Positions 12,135 through 21,179 are shown, counted from the stretch's first letter. The stretch: DNA of 64,000 nucleotides from Tistrella mobilis (GCF_039634785.1 NZ_JBBIAB010000019.1:1-64000); one strand, 5' to 3'. A program made the numbers and translations. The notes: generated by a model not told the origin, from the sequence alone.

Positions 12135-12799
12135 GCGCGTCCCGCGATTGCCGCCTCTATCTGCTGACGCCGCCGGCCTTCGTGCCGGCGGCGTTCGCGG
12201 ATACGCTTGCCCGCGCGCTCGACGGCGGTGACGTCGCCTGCCTGCAGATCCGTCTGAAGGATGCGGCTGACGACGACGTCCGGCGCGCGGTAGAGCGGCT
12301 GCTGCCGGTGGCCCAGCCGCGCGGTGTCGCCGTGCTGGTCAACGACCGCCCCGACATCGCCGCCGAAATGGGGGCCGACGGCGCCCATATCGGCCAGGAC
12401 GACATGGATCAGGCCAAGGCCCGCAAGATCCTGGGGCCCAACGCCATCCTGGGTGTTTCCGCCTATGCCTCGCGGCACCGCGCCATGGTCGCGGCCGAAG
12501 AGGGGGCGGATTACGTCGCCTTCGGCGCCTTCTTCCCCTCCACCACCAAGACGCCGCCGGCGACCGCCGGGCTGGATCTGCTGGACTGGTGGCAGGAGCT
12601 GATGGAAGTGCCCTGCGTCGCCATCGGCGGCATCACGGTCGCCAATTGCGCAGCCCTGGTCCGTGCCGGTGCCGATTTCCTGGCGGTCACCGCCGGGGTG
12701 TGGAATTACGAAGCCGGCCCCGCCCAGGCGGTCGCCGACTTCAACCGCGAGATTGCGCGGGCCCTCGAAGACGAAGGCCCCGTCCCCGACCGGGGCTGA
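12131..12799 (+). CDS. thiE: Thiamine-phosphate synthase
   Basis: A 222-residue TIM-barrel enzyme joining HMP-pyrophosphate to the thiazole phosphate. Matching elements are YLLTPP at the first strand, [50 protein letters not shown] (the TKT pyrophosphate loop) and VAIGGIT. The initiation codon is a GTG inside the aldolase stop, so translation is coupled. Placement in an operon whose first enzyme, transketolase, needs thiamine diphosphate is suggestive. No TPP riboswitch is upstream, as expected for a coupled gene. Function is well supported; the regulatory link is inference. Confidence 0.92.
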   Translation: MSASRDCRLYLLTPPAFVPAAFADTLARALDGGDVACLQIRLKDAADDDVRRAVERLLPVAQPRGVAVLVNDRPDIAAEMGADGAHIGQDDMDQAKARKILGPNAILGVSAYASRHRAMVAAEEGADYVAFGAFFPSTTKTPPATAGLDLLDWWQELMEVPCVAIGGITVANCAALVRAGADFLAVTAGVWNYEAGPAQAVADFNREIARALEDEGPVPDRG

Positions 12800-13013
12800 C
12801 GGCCCGAGGGTTCCTCTCCGCGGCAGCGGCCGCGCGGACCCGCGGCGTTCCGTCAGCCTCCGAGACCCGGGGCGGCGGCGATTTCACGGGATGGCGGCGC
12901 CCCTTATCATCGCCCCTGTTCGACCAGCGCCATCCCGAAGACCCGTCCCGAGCCCCCCGCCCCGGCAGCCTGTCCGGCGGCTGAGCGGGGCCGGAAACGA
13001 AGGACCGCAGGCC

Positions 13014-13580
13014 ATGAAGATCAACGGCAACGCCATCCGCCCGGGCATGATCATCGAGCATCAGAACCGGCTCTGGGTCGCCCGCCGCACCATGCACACC
13101 CAGCCCGGCAAGGGCGGTGCGTATCTGCAGGTGGAGCTGAAGGACATCCGCACCGGCACCAAGCTGAACGAGCGCTTCCGCGCCTCGGAAGCCGTGGAGC
13201 GCGTGCGGCTGGACGAAAAGGAATATCAGTACCTCTACGCCGACGGCGACATGCTGACCCTGATGGATCAGGAGACCTACGAGCAGATCAACGTGCCCCG
13301 GGATCTGGCCGGCGACGCCGCGGTCTTCCTGCAGGACGGCATGACCGTCACCGTCTCGTCCTACGAGGAAGAGCCGCTGTCGGTGGAACTGCCTGAGTCA
13401 GTCATCCTCGAGGTCACCGAGACCGAGCCGACCGTCAAGGGCCAGACCGCCGCCGCGTCCTACAAGCCGGCCCTGCTGGAGAACGGCGTGCGCATCATGG
13501 TGCCGCCGCATATCGAAACCGGCACCCGCGTGGTGGTGATGACCGCCGATCAGACCTATCTGGAGCGCGCGAAGGACTGA
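13014..13580 (+). CDS. efp: Translation elongation factor P
   Basis: A 188-residue, three-domain EF-P that rescues ribosomes stalled at polyproline. The KOW-like N-domain begins [15 protein letters not shown], and the modification loop TQPGKGGAY places the modifiable lysine at Lys33. The S1-like OB domains follow ([13 protein letters not shown], then [22 protein letters not shown]). Length is normal. I took the ATG at 13014 because it restores the canonical N-terminus after a ribosome-binding-like AAGGACC. The gene stands alone, 214 bp after thiE. Confidence 0.95.
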   Translation: MKINGNAIRPGMIIEHQNRLWVARRTMHTQPGKGGAYLQVELKDIRTGTKLNERFRASEAVERVRLDEKEYQYLYADGDMLTLMDQETYEQINVPRDLAGDAAVFLQDGMTVTVSSYEEEPLSVELPESVILEVTETEPTVKGQTAAASYKPALLENGVRIMVPPHIETGTRVVVMTADQTYLERAKD

Positions 13581-13625
13581 CCTGCGGCATCCGCAGTTCC
13601 GTCCCGCGCCCCGTTCGGGCATGAT

Positions 13626-13661
13626 GCGCCCCCGCAGGCGGTTCCACGCCGGCGGGGGCGC
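13626..13661 (+). terminator. Probable terminator after efp
   Basis: Perfect 10-bp arms (GCGCCCCCGC, 13626-13635; GCGGGGGCGC, 13652-13661) are followed by TTCGTCCTT. The tail is a weak U-tract, so termination strength is uncertain. Confidence 0.5.
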
Positions 13662-13747
13662 TTCGTCCTTGGACGACGGCGCCCGCGCGGCCCCCTGCCC
13701 CGTTCTTTCTGTTCGTCCGACGACCTCGTGCCCGGGAGTTGCCACCG

Positions 13748-14590
13748 ATGGCCATCCGTTCCCCCATCCTCAATGTCATGATCGGTGCCGCCCAGAAGGC
13801 CGCCCGCGGCCTGATCCGCGATTTCGGCGAGGTCGAGAACCTCCAGGTGTCCCGCAAGGGCCCGGCCGATTTCGTGTCCAGCGCCGACCTGAAGTCCGAG
13901 AAGGTGCTGCGCGCCGAACTCGCCAAGGCCCGCCCCGATTTCGGCTTCCTGATGGAGGAAGGCGGCGAGGTGAAGGGCTCGGGCGACGGCCCGTCGCATC
14001 GCTGGATCATCGATCCGCTGGACGGAACCCACAACTTCCTGCACGGCATCCCGCATTTCGCCGTGACCGTGGCGCTGGAGCGCGAGGGCGAGATCATCGC
14101 CGGCGTGACCTATGATCCGCTGCGCGACGAGATGTTCTCGGCCGAAAAGGGCTATGGCGCCTTCGTCAACGACCGCCGCATCCGCGTCGCCGCCCGGCGG
14201 CAGCTGATCGACTGCGTGGTCGCCACCGGCATTCCGCGCGCCGACAAGCCCAACCACACCGAATACCTGAAGATGCTGGCTGGCATGATGAAGAACACCG
14301 GCGGCATCCGCCGCTTCGGCTCGGCGGCGCTGGACCTCGCCTATGTCGCGGCCGGCCGCTTCGATGCCTTCTTCGAGCTGGACCTGCAGCCCTGGGACAT
14401 GGCGGCCGGCGTGATCCTGGTCCGCGAGGCCGGCGGTTTCGTCAGCGACCTGACCGGCGGCGACGGCATGCTGACCAGCGGCCATATCATCGCCGGCAAC
14501 ACCACCGTCCACGGCCAGACCCACAAAGTGCTGAGCACGATGCTGGCCAAGCGGCCGCGCCGCCCGGGCGAGGCGCCGGCCAAGGCGTAA
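13748..14590 (+). CDS. suhB: Inositol monophosphatase family protein (SuhB-like)
   Basis: A 280-residue Mg-dependent phosphatase of the IMPase superfamily. The metal and substrate motifs are in order: MEEGG near residue 70 (Glu ligand), IIDPLDGTHNFLHG at 88-100, and LQPWDMAAGVILVREAGG near 215 (the WDxAAG signature). The family hydrolyses inositol-1-phosphate and related sugar phosphates; bacterial SuhB also binds the transcription antitermination complex, which cannot be read from sequence here. The ATG at 13748 is preferred over an upstream TTG three codons earlier. Confidence 0.92.
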   Translation: MAIRSPILNVMIGAAQKAARGLIRDFGEVENLQVSRKGPADFVSSADLKSEKVLRAELAKARPDFGFLMEEGGEVKGSGDGPSHRWIIDPLDGTHNFLHGIPHFAVTVALEREGEIIAGVTYDPLRDEMFSAEKGYGAFVNDRRIRVAARRQLIDCVVATGIPRADKPNHTEYLKMLAGMMKNTGGIRRFGSAALDLAYVAAGRFDAFFELDLQPWDMAAGVILVREAGGFVSDLTGGDGMLTSGHIIAGNTTVHGQTHKVLSTMLAKRPRRPGEAPAKA

Positions 14591-14864
14591 GGCCGGCGAT
14601 CCTGCGACGGCGGGGCGCAGTCATACCCGCCGGGCTTGCCGCTGCTTCGGCGGGTGGGCTATGGTTGGACGGGTCGGCGCACCCCGGTGCACCGGCCGGT
14701 CCTGCCGTGCGGCCGCATGACGGCCGCAGGCGATCAGCCATCAGGATGCCATGACGCCCGCGTCGACGCCGACATCCACCGCCCGGCAGCGCAACACCCC
14801 CCGGCCACATGGCCGGGGCGTTCGTGTCGCGCCCGCCCTCTGCCGCCGCCCCATCCGCCGCACC

Positions 14865-15290
14865 ATGGCCCGCCGCACACTGGTCCGCCGCACACTGGTC
14901 GCCGTCATGACCGGTCTGGCCGCCCTGCTGCCGCTGGCGGCCGGAACGGCGACCACCGCGGCGGCCCAGCAGGCCGTATCGCAGGCCCCCCTTTCCATTC
15001 CCTTCGAGACCGGCAGCGCCGACATCCCGACCTCCGGGCGGCGCGCGGTCGAAGATTTCGCCCGCGGCCTGCCCGACCGGACGCGCGTGCTGGTCGATGC
15101 CTATGCGACCGCCGCCGCCGATGCGCCGCCCCATGCCGCGCGGCGGCTGGCGCTCGACCGGGCGCTGGCGGTGCGCGAGATCCTGTCGGGCGCCGGGATC
15201 GGCCCGACGCGTATCGAGTTGAAGGTACACGGCGCCGCCCCCGACGGCCCCGCCGACCGGGTCGATCTCGACATCCGGGGGGCGGGATGA
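14865..15290 (+). CDS. Small exported OmpA-C-like protein
   Basis: A 141-residue protein beginning with a clear signal peptide (basic MARRTLVRR, hydrophobic LVAVMTGLAALLPLAAG, AAAQQ cleavage region). The mature part starts with the OmpA-C pattern LSIPFETGSADIPTSGRRAVEDFA, then RTRVLVDAYATAAAD and a RLALDRALAVREILSGAGI helix. It lacks the usual DGHTD...NxxLSxxRA consensus in full, so peptidoglycan binding is tentative. An in-frame ATG at 14751 would add 38 Arg-rich residues before the signal peptide, which makes 14865 more natural. It precedes two membrane genes with an ion-channel/OmpA pairing. Confidence 0.6.
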   Translation: MARRTLVRRTLVAVMTGLAALLPLAAGTATTAAAQQAVSQAPLSIPFETGSADIPTSGRRAVEDFARGLPDRTRVLVDAYATAAADAPPHAARRLALDRALAVREILSGAGIGPTRIELKVHGAAPDGPADRVDLDIRGAG

Positions 15291-15408
15291 GCGGCGTTGG
15301 CCTTCCGGGCCGGCCGCCGCCGTTCCCCCACCACATATTCCCCTGCCCGCAGGTCGGCATCGTCCGGCCGCATGCCAGACACCGATCGAAGAGCAAGGGT
15401 TGATCCGC

Positions 15409-16584
15409 ATGGCCCGCCCGACGACCGACACCCTGACCCGCCCCCAGCGCTATCTGGTGCGGATGATCATCTTCCTCGTCCTGGCGCTGGCCGTGGCGGC
15501 CCTGCTTGGACAGACCCTGATCGACGCCTTCATGACCAACCCGGTCCTGAATGCGCTGATCATCGGCACCGCGGTGCTGGGCTGCGCCTATACGCTGCGC
15601 AATGTCTGGCGGCTGAACGGCGAGGTCGCCTGGCTGGAGGGCTTCCGCCAGAACCGGCCGGGCATGGCGGCGACGCCCACCCCCGATCTGCTGGCGCCGA
15701 TCGCCGGCATGATGTCGCAGACCCGCGAGGACGCGAAGCTGTCGCCGCTCGCCAGCCGTTCGCTGCTCGACAGCCTGGGCTCGCGGCTGGATGAAAGCCG
15801 CGAAATCAGCCGCTACATCATCGGCCTGCTGATCTTCCTGGGCCTGCTCGGCACCTTCTGGGGGCTGATTCAGACCATCACCGCGGTCGCGGCCGTGATC
15901 GGCAATCTCTCGGTCGGCACCGGCGATGTCGGGCGGCTGTTCGACGACCTGAAGGCCGGGCTGGAAGCGCCGCTCGCCGGCATGGGCACGGCCTTCTCGT
16001 CCTCGCTCTTCGGCCTTGCCAGCTCTCTGGTGCTGGGCTTCCTGGACCTTCAGGCAGGCCAGGCCCAGGGCCGGTTCTTCAACGAAGTCGAGGAATGGTT
16101 CTCGCGCCTCACCAAGCTCGGCGGCGGCGCCGGTGCGATCGAGATCGAGGGGGCGCCCGGCGCCGGGGCCTATCTGGCGGCGCTGGTCGAACAGACCGCC
16201 GAGAACCTCTCGGATCTGAAGCGCACCCTGCAGCGCTCTGAAGAGGCCCGCCGGCAGGGCGACGAGAACCTGAAGGCCCTGACCGAACGGCTCGCCACCC
16301 TCACCGACCAGATGCGCGTCGAACAGACCGTGCTGGTCAAGATGGCCGAACAGCAGAAGGATCTGAAACCCCTGCTTTCCGCCCTGGTGGATGCCCAGAA
16401 CCGCGATGACGGCTTCGACGAGGCCAGCCGCGCGCATCTGCGCAATGTCGACATCCTGCTCTCGCGGATGGTCGAAGATATTCCCCAGGGCCGGCAGCAG
16501 GCGGTGGAGGACATCCGGTCCGAGGTCCGCCTGCTTGCCCGCACCATCGCGGCCCTTGCCGCCGAGGACGACGCCCGGCGCTGA
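15409..16584 (+). CDS. MotA/TolQ/ExbB-like proton-channel family membrane protein
   Basis: A 391-residue protein with two N-terminal membrane helices (around residues 18-40 and 46-65), a cytoplasmic loop, and two more helices near 140-165 and 185-215. The second pair contains GLLGTFWGLIQTI and GMGTAFSSSLFGLASSLVLGFL, the conserved pore region of MotA/TolQ/ExbB stators. A helical C-terminal tail of about 170 residues follows. An alternative TTG at 15400 would add three residues. With the next gene (single TM helix carrying an Asp, coiled coil, OmpA domain) it forms a stator-like pair. There are no flagellar genes nearby, so the driven partner is unknown. Confidence 0.8.
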   Translation: MARPTTDTLTRPQRYLVRMIIFLVLALAVAALLGQTLIDAFMTNPVLNALIIGTAVLGCAYTLRNVWRLNGEVAWLEGFRQNRPGMAATPTPDLLAPIAGMMSQTREDAKLSPLASRSLLDSLGSRLDESREISRYIIGLLIFLGLLGTFWGLIQTITAVAAVIGNLSVGTGDVGRLFDDLKAGLEAPLAGMGTAFSSSLFGLASSLVLGFLDLQAGQAQGRFFNEVEEWFSRLTKLGGGAGAIEIEGAPGAGAYLAALVEQTAENLSDLKRTLQRSEEARRQGDENLKALTERLATLTDQMRVEQTVLVKMAEQQKDLKPLLSALVDAQNRDDGFDEASRAHLRNVDILLSRMVEDIPQGRQQAVEDIRSEVRLLARTIAALAAEDDARR

Positions 16585-16658
16585 GCCGGACGCCCTCTTC
16601 GTCAGCCCCTGCCGGCATCCCACCCGATGCCCCGTCAGCGTTCCAAGGATCGACGCTC

Positions 16659-17933
16659 ATGCGCCGTTATCGCCGCAAACAGGGCGGCAGCGACATCTGG
16701 CCCGGCTTCGTCGACGCTTTGTCGTCGCTGCTGCTGGTCATCATCTTCCTGCTCGTGGTTTTCATGCTGGCCCAGTTCTATCTGAGCCAGGCCCTGTCGG
16801 GCCGCGAGGAGAAGCTGGACCAGTTGACGCGGCAGCTCAACGAGATCACGGCGCTTCTGAACCTGGAAAAGGCCGGTGCGGATGAATTGCGCACCACGCT
16901 CGACCGGGTCTCCAGCGACCTCGAACGTTCCACCGCCGAGCGCGACAGCCTGGCGGCGCGGGTGTCCGAGGCCGACCAGCGGATCACCGCCCTTGAACAG
17001 GCGCTGAACGAGGCAGCCCAGACCCAGCAGGCCACCGAGGCCGAGCGGGCGCGGATCGCAACCGCGCTGGAAAGCGCCGAGAGCGACAAACGCAGCCTGA
17101 ACGACCGGGTGGCGGAGCTGGAAGAACGGCTGCGCATCCTGGACGAGCGGCTGGTGGCGAGCGAGCAGACGGCGGATCAGCGCGCGCTGGCGCTGCAGAG
17201 CGCCGGCGACCAGCTGGCCGATGCGAAATCGGCGATCGAGGCCCAGGCCTCCAGCGTCGATGCGGCACTGGATCGCGCCGACCGCCAGAAGCAGCGCGCC
17301 GATGCCGCCGAGGCCCGGGTCGCCGACATGGCGGCACAGCTGGAGCGGCTGAACCAGGAACTGGCCCGGCTTTCCGGCCTGCTTGATGAAAGCCGCAAGC
17401 GCAGCGAGGAACAGCAGGCGACCATCGCCGATCTGGGCCGGCAGCTGAACCAGGCCCTGGCCGCCAAGGTCGAGGAACTGGCCCGCTACCGGTCGGAATT
17501 CTTCGGCCGCCTGCGCGAGGTGCTGGGCGGACGCGACGACATCCAGATCGTCGGCGACCGCTTCGTCTTCCAGTCGGAAGTTCTGTTCGACAGCGGCTCT
17601 GCCGACGTCACCGGCCCGGGCCGCGCCCAGCTCGCCCGGCTGGCGGACGCGCTCAACCAGATCGCCGGCGAGATTCCGGAAGACATCAACTGGGTGCTGC
17701 AGGTCGACGGCCACACCGACATCCGGCCGATATCCACCCCCGCCTTCGCCTCCAACTGGGAACTGTCGGCGGCGCGGGCGATTTCGGTGGTCAAGTTCCT
17801 GATCTCGCAGGGTGTGCCGCCCTGGCGGCTGTCGGCGGCCGGCTATGGCGAGTTCCACCCGATCGATACCGCCGAGACCCAGGAGGCCTATCGCCGCAAC
17901 CGCCGGATCGAGCTGAAGCTGACCAACAAGTGA
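16659..17933 (+). CDS. MotB/OmpA-like peptidoglycan-binding stator partner
   Basis: A 424-residue protein. One N-terminal transmembrane helix (IWPGFVDALSSLLLVIIFLL) contains Asp19 at the position of the proton-carrying Asp of MotB. Residues about 55-285 are an almost uninterrupted Glu/Gln/Ala/Arg coiled coil. The C-terminal 125 residues are an OmpA-like peptidoglycan-binding domain (VLFDSGSADVTGPGR, VDGHTDIRPI, WELSAARAISVVKFL, NRRIELKL). It lies 74 bp behind the MotA/TolQ-like gene. The architecture fits a proton-driven complex spanning from inner membrane to cell wall. ZorB of the Zorya defence system has the same layout, but no Zorya effector genes are present here. Confidence 0.82.
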   Translation: MRRYRRKQGGSDIWPGFVDALSSLLLVIIFLLVVFMLAQFYLSQALSGREEKLDQLTRQLNEITALLNLEKAGADELRTTLDRVSSDLERSTAERDSLAARVSEADQRITALEQALNEAAQTQQATEAERARIATALESAESDKRSLNDRVAELEERLRILDERLVASEQTADQRALALQSAGDQLADAKSAIEAQASSVDAALDRADRQKQRADAAEARVADMAAQLERLNQELARLSGLLDESRKRSEEQQATIADLGRQLNQALAAKVEELARYRSEFFGRLREVLGGRDDIQIVGDRFVFQSEVLFDSGSADVTGPGRAQLARLADALNQIAGEIPEDINWVLQVDGHTDIRPISTPAFASNWELSAARAISVVKFLISQGVPPWRLSAAGYGEFHPIDTAETQEAYRRNRRIELKLTNK

Positions 17934-18026
17934 GGCGATTCCGCCCGGCGGGACGTTATTCGGCTGGACGGGTTGCCCTGTCCATGGTATGTCGCAGCCT
18001 CGAATTTTCCGCGAGGAGGCATCGCC

Positions 18027-18248
18027 ATGAAGCAGGGCATCCATCCGGATTACCACGAGATCACCGTGGTGATGACCGACGGCACCACCTTCCAGACCCG
18101 TTCGACCTATGGCAAGCCCGGCGATACGCTGCAGCTTGACGTCGACATCAAGACCCATCCGGTGTGGACCGGCGGCAGCGTCCGCCTGTCCGAGAAGGCC
18201 GGCCAGGTCGCGAAGTTCAAGAAGCGTTTCGCGAACTTCGGCATCTGA
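18027..18248 (+). CDS. rpmE: 50S ribosomal protein L31
   Basis: A 73-residue protein starting [19 protein letters not shown], with the L31 core [11 protein letters not shown] and a basic tail [10 protein letters not shown]. The zinc-binding cysteines of the C+ type are absent, as is common in Alphaproteobacteria. A strong GAGGAGG ribosome-binding site lies ten bases before the ATG at 18027. It is a single gene followed by a hairpin. Confidence 0.95.
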   Translation: MKQGIHPDYHEITVVMTDGTTFQTRSTYGKPGDTLQLDVDIKTHPVWTGGSVRLSEKAGQVAKFKKRFANFGI

Positions 18249-18292
18249 ACGACCGCCGGGCGGCCAGCGCCGCCCTCCGGAGCGTCCTCGCT

Positions 18293-18338
18293 GAAACCCG
18301 GCATTCGTCCCCGTCCAGGGGCTCGGATGCCGGGTTTC
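18293..18338 (+). terminator. Hairpin terminator after rpmE
   Basis: Perfect 12-bp arms (GAAACCCGGCAT, 18293-18304; ATGCCGGGTTTC, 18327-18338) enclose a loop that contains a second CCCC/GGGG pairing. There is no T-run after the stem, so it may rely on Rho or act as an mRNA 3' end. Confidence 0.55.
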
Positions 18339-18391
18339 CGCGTTGAGGGGGCAGGTTCAGGTGCGACCCGGCATGAGGTGGCTGCCCCCCT

Positions 18392-18419
18392 CTTGAACGG
18401 GCTTCGGGCCTTCTTACAT
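18392..18419 (+). promoter_or_regulatory. Putative RpoH (heat-shock sigma) promoter
   Basis: CTTGAA at 18392-18397 is followed 15 bp later by CTTACAT (18413-18419), six of seven matches to the alphaproteobacterial RpoH -10 pattern CYTATNT. It would start an mRNA with a leader of about 125 bases before the Hsp20 gene, which is the expected target. Confidence 0.6.
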
Positions 18420-18523
18420 CATGGTCGTGCCGGGGCCGAAGCGTCGGACCGGCACCGACCGACCACCACCTGTGCGGCCCCGAAGCGGGCGCATGAACGG
18501 ATGCAGCGGCGTCGGTCGATCCA

Positions 18524-18550
18524 CACATTGCTCGTCTATCGGAGGATGTG
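18524..18550 (+). promoter_or_regulatory. ROSE-type RNA thermometer hairpin covering the Hsp20 ribosome-binding site
   Basis: The leader segment can fold so that CACAUU pairs with GAUGUG, then a single bulged G (18530), then CUC pairs with GAG of the Shine-Dalgarno sequence GGAGGA (18541-18546). A UUGCU block opposite the ribosome-binding site with a bulged G is the hallmark of ROSE elements known upstream of rhizobial small heat-shock genes. Heating would open the few weak pairs and free the site. The ATG follows at 18555. Only the 3' hairpin was checked by eye. Confidence 0.65.
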
Positions 18551-18554
18551 ACCC

Positions 18555-18995
18555 ATGGCTGGTCTCCTGCAGTTTGCTCCCGCGTTCCGTGCCACCCGCG
18601 GCTTCGATCCCTTCCGCGCGCCGCTGTTCGATCTGGTCGACCGTCTGGCCGACGGCCGCACCGACGGCGTGAACATCGCCCGCACCGGTGAAGACACCTT
18701 CCGCATCGAACTCGCCGTCCCGGGCTTTGCCGAGAACGAGATCGAAATCACCGTCGACAACCGCGTGCTCACTGTGAAGGGCACCAAGCTGGCCGAGGCG
18801 GCTGAAGAGGGCGTCACCTATCTGAGCCGCGGCTTTGCGCCCGCCTCGTTCGAGCGCCGCTTCACCCTGGCCGAGCATGTCGAGGTGGCCGCGGCCGATC
18901 TCGCCGCCGGCGTGCTCACCGTGTCGCTGATCCGCAAGCTCCCCGAGGAGCGTCAGCCGAAGCGCATCGCCATCGGTGCCGCCGGTAACGCGTGA
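18555..18995 (+). CDS. Small heat-shock protein, Hsp20/alpha-crystallin family
   Basis: A 146-residue chaperone that holds unfolding proteins in a refoldable state. It begins with an N-arm containing GFDPFRAPLFDLVDRL. The alpha-crystallin domain follows at about residues 38-130: NIARTGEDTFRIELAVPGF, NRVLTVKG, the FERRFTLAEHVEV loop and the closing AAGVLTVSLIRKL (G-V-L signature). It most resembles the IbpA class with a short C-terminal extension. A heat-shock-type promoter and a ROSE-like hairpin precede it, so both transcription and translation are likely temperature-controlled. A strong terminator follows. Confidence 0.93.
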   Translation: MAGLLQFAPAFRATRGFDPFRAPLFDLVDRLADGRTDGVNIARTGEDTFRIELAVPGFAENEIEITVDNRVLTVKGTKLAEAAEEGVTYLSRGFAPASFERRFTLAEHVEVAAADLAAGVLTVSLIRKLPEERQPKRIAIGAAGNA

Positions 18996-19119
18996 GCCTC
19001 GATAGGGCCTGAACAACGGCAAGGCCCAGGCGTCGGGGCATAACGCCCCGCCCCTCTGACACCGACACATCAAAAGGCGGGAGCCGCGCCCAACGGCCCC
19101 CGCCCTCGCCTGCCAGAAA

Positions 19120-19146
19120 GCCCCCGCCACCGGCGGGGGTTTTTTG
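19120..19146 (+). terminator. Intrinsic terminator after Hsp20
   Basis: CCCCCGCC (19121-19128), loop ACC, and GGCGGGGG (19132-19139) are followed by TTTTTT. It ends the Hsp20 mRNA. Confidence 0.85.
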
Positions 19147-19182
19147 CGTTCAGGCTTCGGCGTCTGTCGATCGGGCGGCAGC

Positions 19183-19413
19183 TCAAGATCCACGGATCTC
19201 GTGAAGGATGTCACCAAGCGATTGATCGGACGTTCCGCTCTCCTCGCCCTCGATCAGGGCCGCCACAAGGGCATCCCGGCTGCGCTCGGTGTCGCGATCG
19301 CGTGCGATCAGATCAGCGATGTAGCTGTCGACATCACCAAACCGCCCGCGGCCAAGCTGCTCGCGGACCCAGTCTTCTGCCGCATCGGGCAGGCGCACCT
19401 TCAGGACAGCCAT
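19183..19413 (-). CDS. ParD-type antitoxin, no toxin partner seen
   Basis: A 76-residue protein of the ribbon-helix-helix ParD/CC2985 antitoxin family: N-terminal strand LKVRLPDAAEDWVREQL, then GRFGDVDSYIADLIARDRD, and an acidic C-terminal tail that in paired systems wraps ParE. I took the ATG at 19413 because it begins directly at the DNA-binding strand; an upstream frame adds 24 non-conserved residues. The downstream side holds only the Hsp20 terminator and gene, and no ParE-like frame is found on either side. GTGATCAC at 19550-19557 and a GTGAT/ATCAC pair at 19603-19620 upstream may be operator sites. Confidence 0.75.
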   Translation of the reverse strand: MAVLKVRLPDAAEDWVREQLGRGRFGDVDSYIADLIARDRDTERSRDALVAALIEGEESGTSDQSLGDILHEIRGS

Positions 19414-19893
19414 GTGTCGGATCCCCGGACGTGAAGCAGGAGCGATACACCCCCTGATAATGGCCCCGTCGCCGGGCAGCGGCAAGGCTGGGGCGTCCCC
19501 ACGCCCGACGGCATATTTCAGACCGCCACGCTCGTTTTACGTGAGCATCGTGATCACCCACAGACTTTGTGGCACCCCATGGGTTTTCAAACCGGCCCCA
19601 ATGTGATACACACAGATCACGCATAGATTTCCGGGCATGACATGAAGTCAGTCCGGACATAACCGGCGGCCCATCCGTCCAAACGGCATACGCGTCGTCT
19701 GGATACTCGTGGTCGGCGCCCATAGGCCCGTTACGAACGGCTATGCGCATCTCTGATGCGATTGTCACCCGATGGTCAGGCGGTTCCGCTCGACTGTCCG
19801 GGGCCTTTTTTGTCTGGTGTCTTCCGTGATGCCCGGCATCGGCGCCGCCCCCACCTCAAGCCCGGTGGGCCCGCCCGATCAGATCGACGGAGC
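19414..19893. other. Intergenic region between parD and proV
   Basis: This 480-bp stretch has no convincing gene. It is locally poorer in GC than its surroundings (about 19510-19700). It holds two related dyads, GTGATCAC (19550-19557) and GTGAT-8-ATCAC (19603-19620), which may serve the antitoxin promoter or the osmoprotectant operon. Confidence 0.4.
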
Positions 19894-21179
19894 ATGAGCG
19901 ACAACAGCGAAAAGATCGTCGTCCAGGGGCTGACCAAGGTTTTCGGGCCCCACCCCTCTCAGGCGCTGAAACGCATCGCCAAGGGAGAAAGTTCCGCCGC
20001 CATTCACGAAGCCACGGGGAATACCGTGGCGGTCCGCGAGGTGGACTTCACGGTCCGCGCGGGCGAGATCTTCGTGATCATGGGGCTGTCCGGTTCGGGC
20101 AAGAGCACATTGGTGCGGATGCTGAACCGGCTGATCGACCCGACCGACGGCAAGGTCCTGATCGACGGGGTCGACGTGACCGCCATGGATACCAAGACGC
20201 TGCGCGACCTGCGCCGCCGGGATATCGCCATGGTGTTCCAGAGTTTCGCACTGATGCCGCATCTGACCGCGCTCGACAACGCCGCCTTCGGGCTGGATGT
20301 CGCCGGGATGAAGGTGTCGGAGCGCCGCGACCGCGCCCGTGCCGCGCTCGAGAAAGTGGGCCTCGGCCATCTAGCCGACCGCTATCCGAACGAGCTGTCC
20401 GGCGGCCAGCAGCAGCGTGTCGGCCTTGCCCGGGCCCTGGCCCAGAACCCGACCGTCCTGCTGATGGACGAGGCGTTCTCGGCCCTGGACCCGCTGATCC
20501 GCAGCGAGATGCAGGACGAGCTGATCCGCCTCCAGGAAGAGGAAAGCCGGACCATCGTCTTCATCAGCCATGATCTGGACGAGGCGATGCGCATCGGCGA
20601 CCGGATCGCGATCATGGAAGGCGGCCGGATGATCCAGGTCGGCACGCCCGACGAGATCCTGCGCGACCCGGCCGACGACTATGTCCGCGCCTTCTTCCGC
20701 GGCGTCGACGTGGCCCAGGTCTACACCGCCGCCGATGTGGCCCGCCGCGAAGGCCTGACGGTCGTCAATCTTCAGGAAAGCCATCTGCGCGCGGCGCTTG
20801 AACGCATCCGCCGTGCCGAGCGCGACTTCGCCGTGGTTCACGACCGTCGCCGCCATTTCCGCGGCGTCATCTCGGTCGAGAGCCTGGAAGCCGCGATCGC
20901 CGAGCGCGACCGCAAGCATGGCGACAAGCCTGTCGACCACGAGGCCGTGCTTCGGGCCGCCTATCTGCCCGATCCGGTGACGGTGCCCGCCGATGCCGCA
21001 TTGTCGGACATCCTGGGCCCCGTGGCCGCCGCCCCCTATCCGGTACCGGTGATCGACGCCGAAGGCGTCTATCGCGGTGTCGTCAGCCGCCGGGCGCTGC
21101 TGAATGCGCTCGATCGCGGCAGCGACGACCAGACGGCGGCCGATGCCGCTTCGGCAACCGGCAGCGGGGAGGCCGCGTG

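Noticed and set aside
12131-12799. TPP riboswitch in front of thiE
   Set aside because: thiE starts inside the aldolase stop codon, and no TPP-aptamer signature is visible near it or upstream of fba.
15409-17933. Zorya anti-phage system
   Set aside because: The MotA/MotB-OmpA layout fits ZorA/ZorB, but no ZorC, ZorD or ZorE-type gene is adjacent; neighbours are suhB and rpmE, which suggests a housekeeping location.
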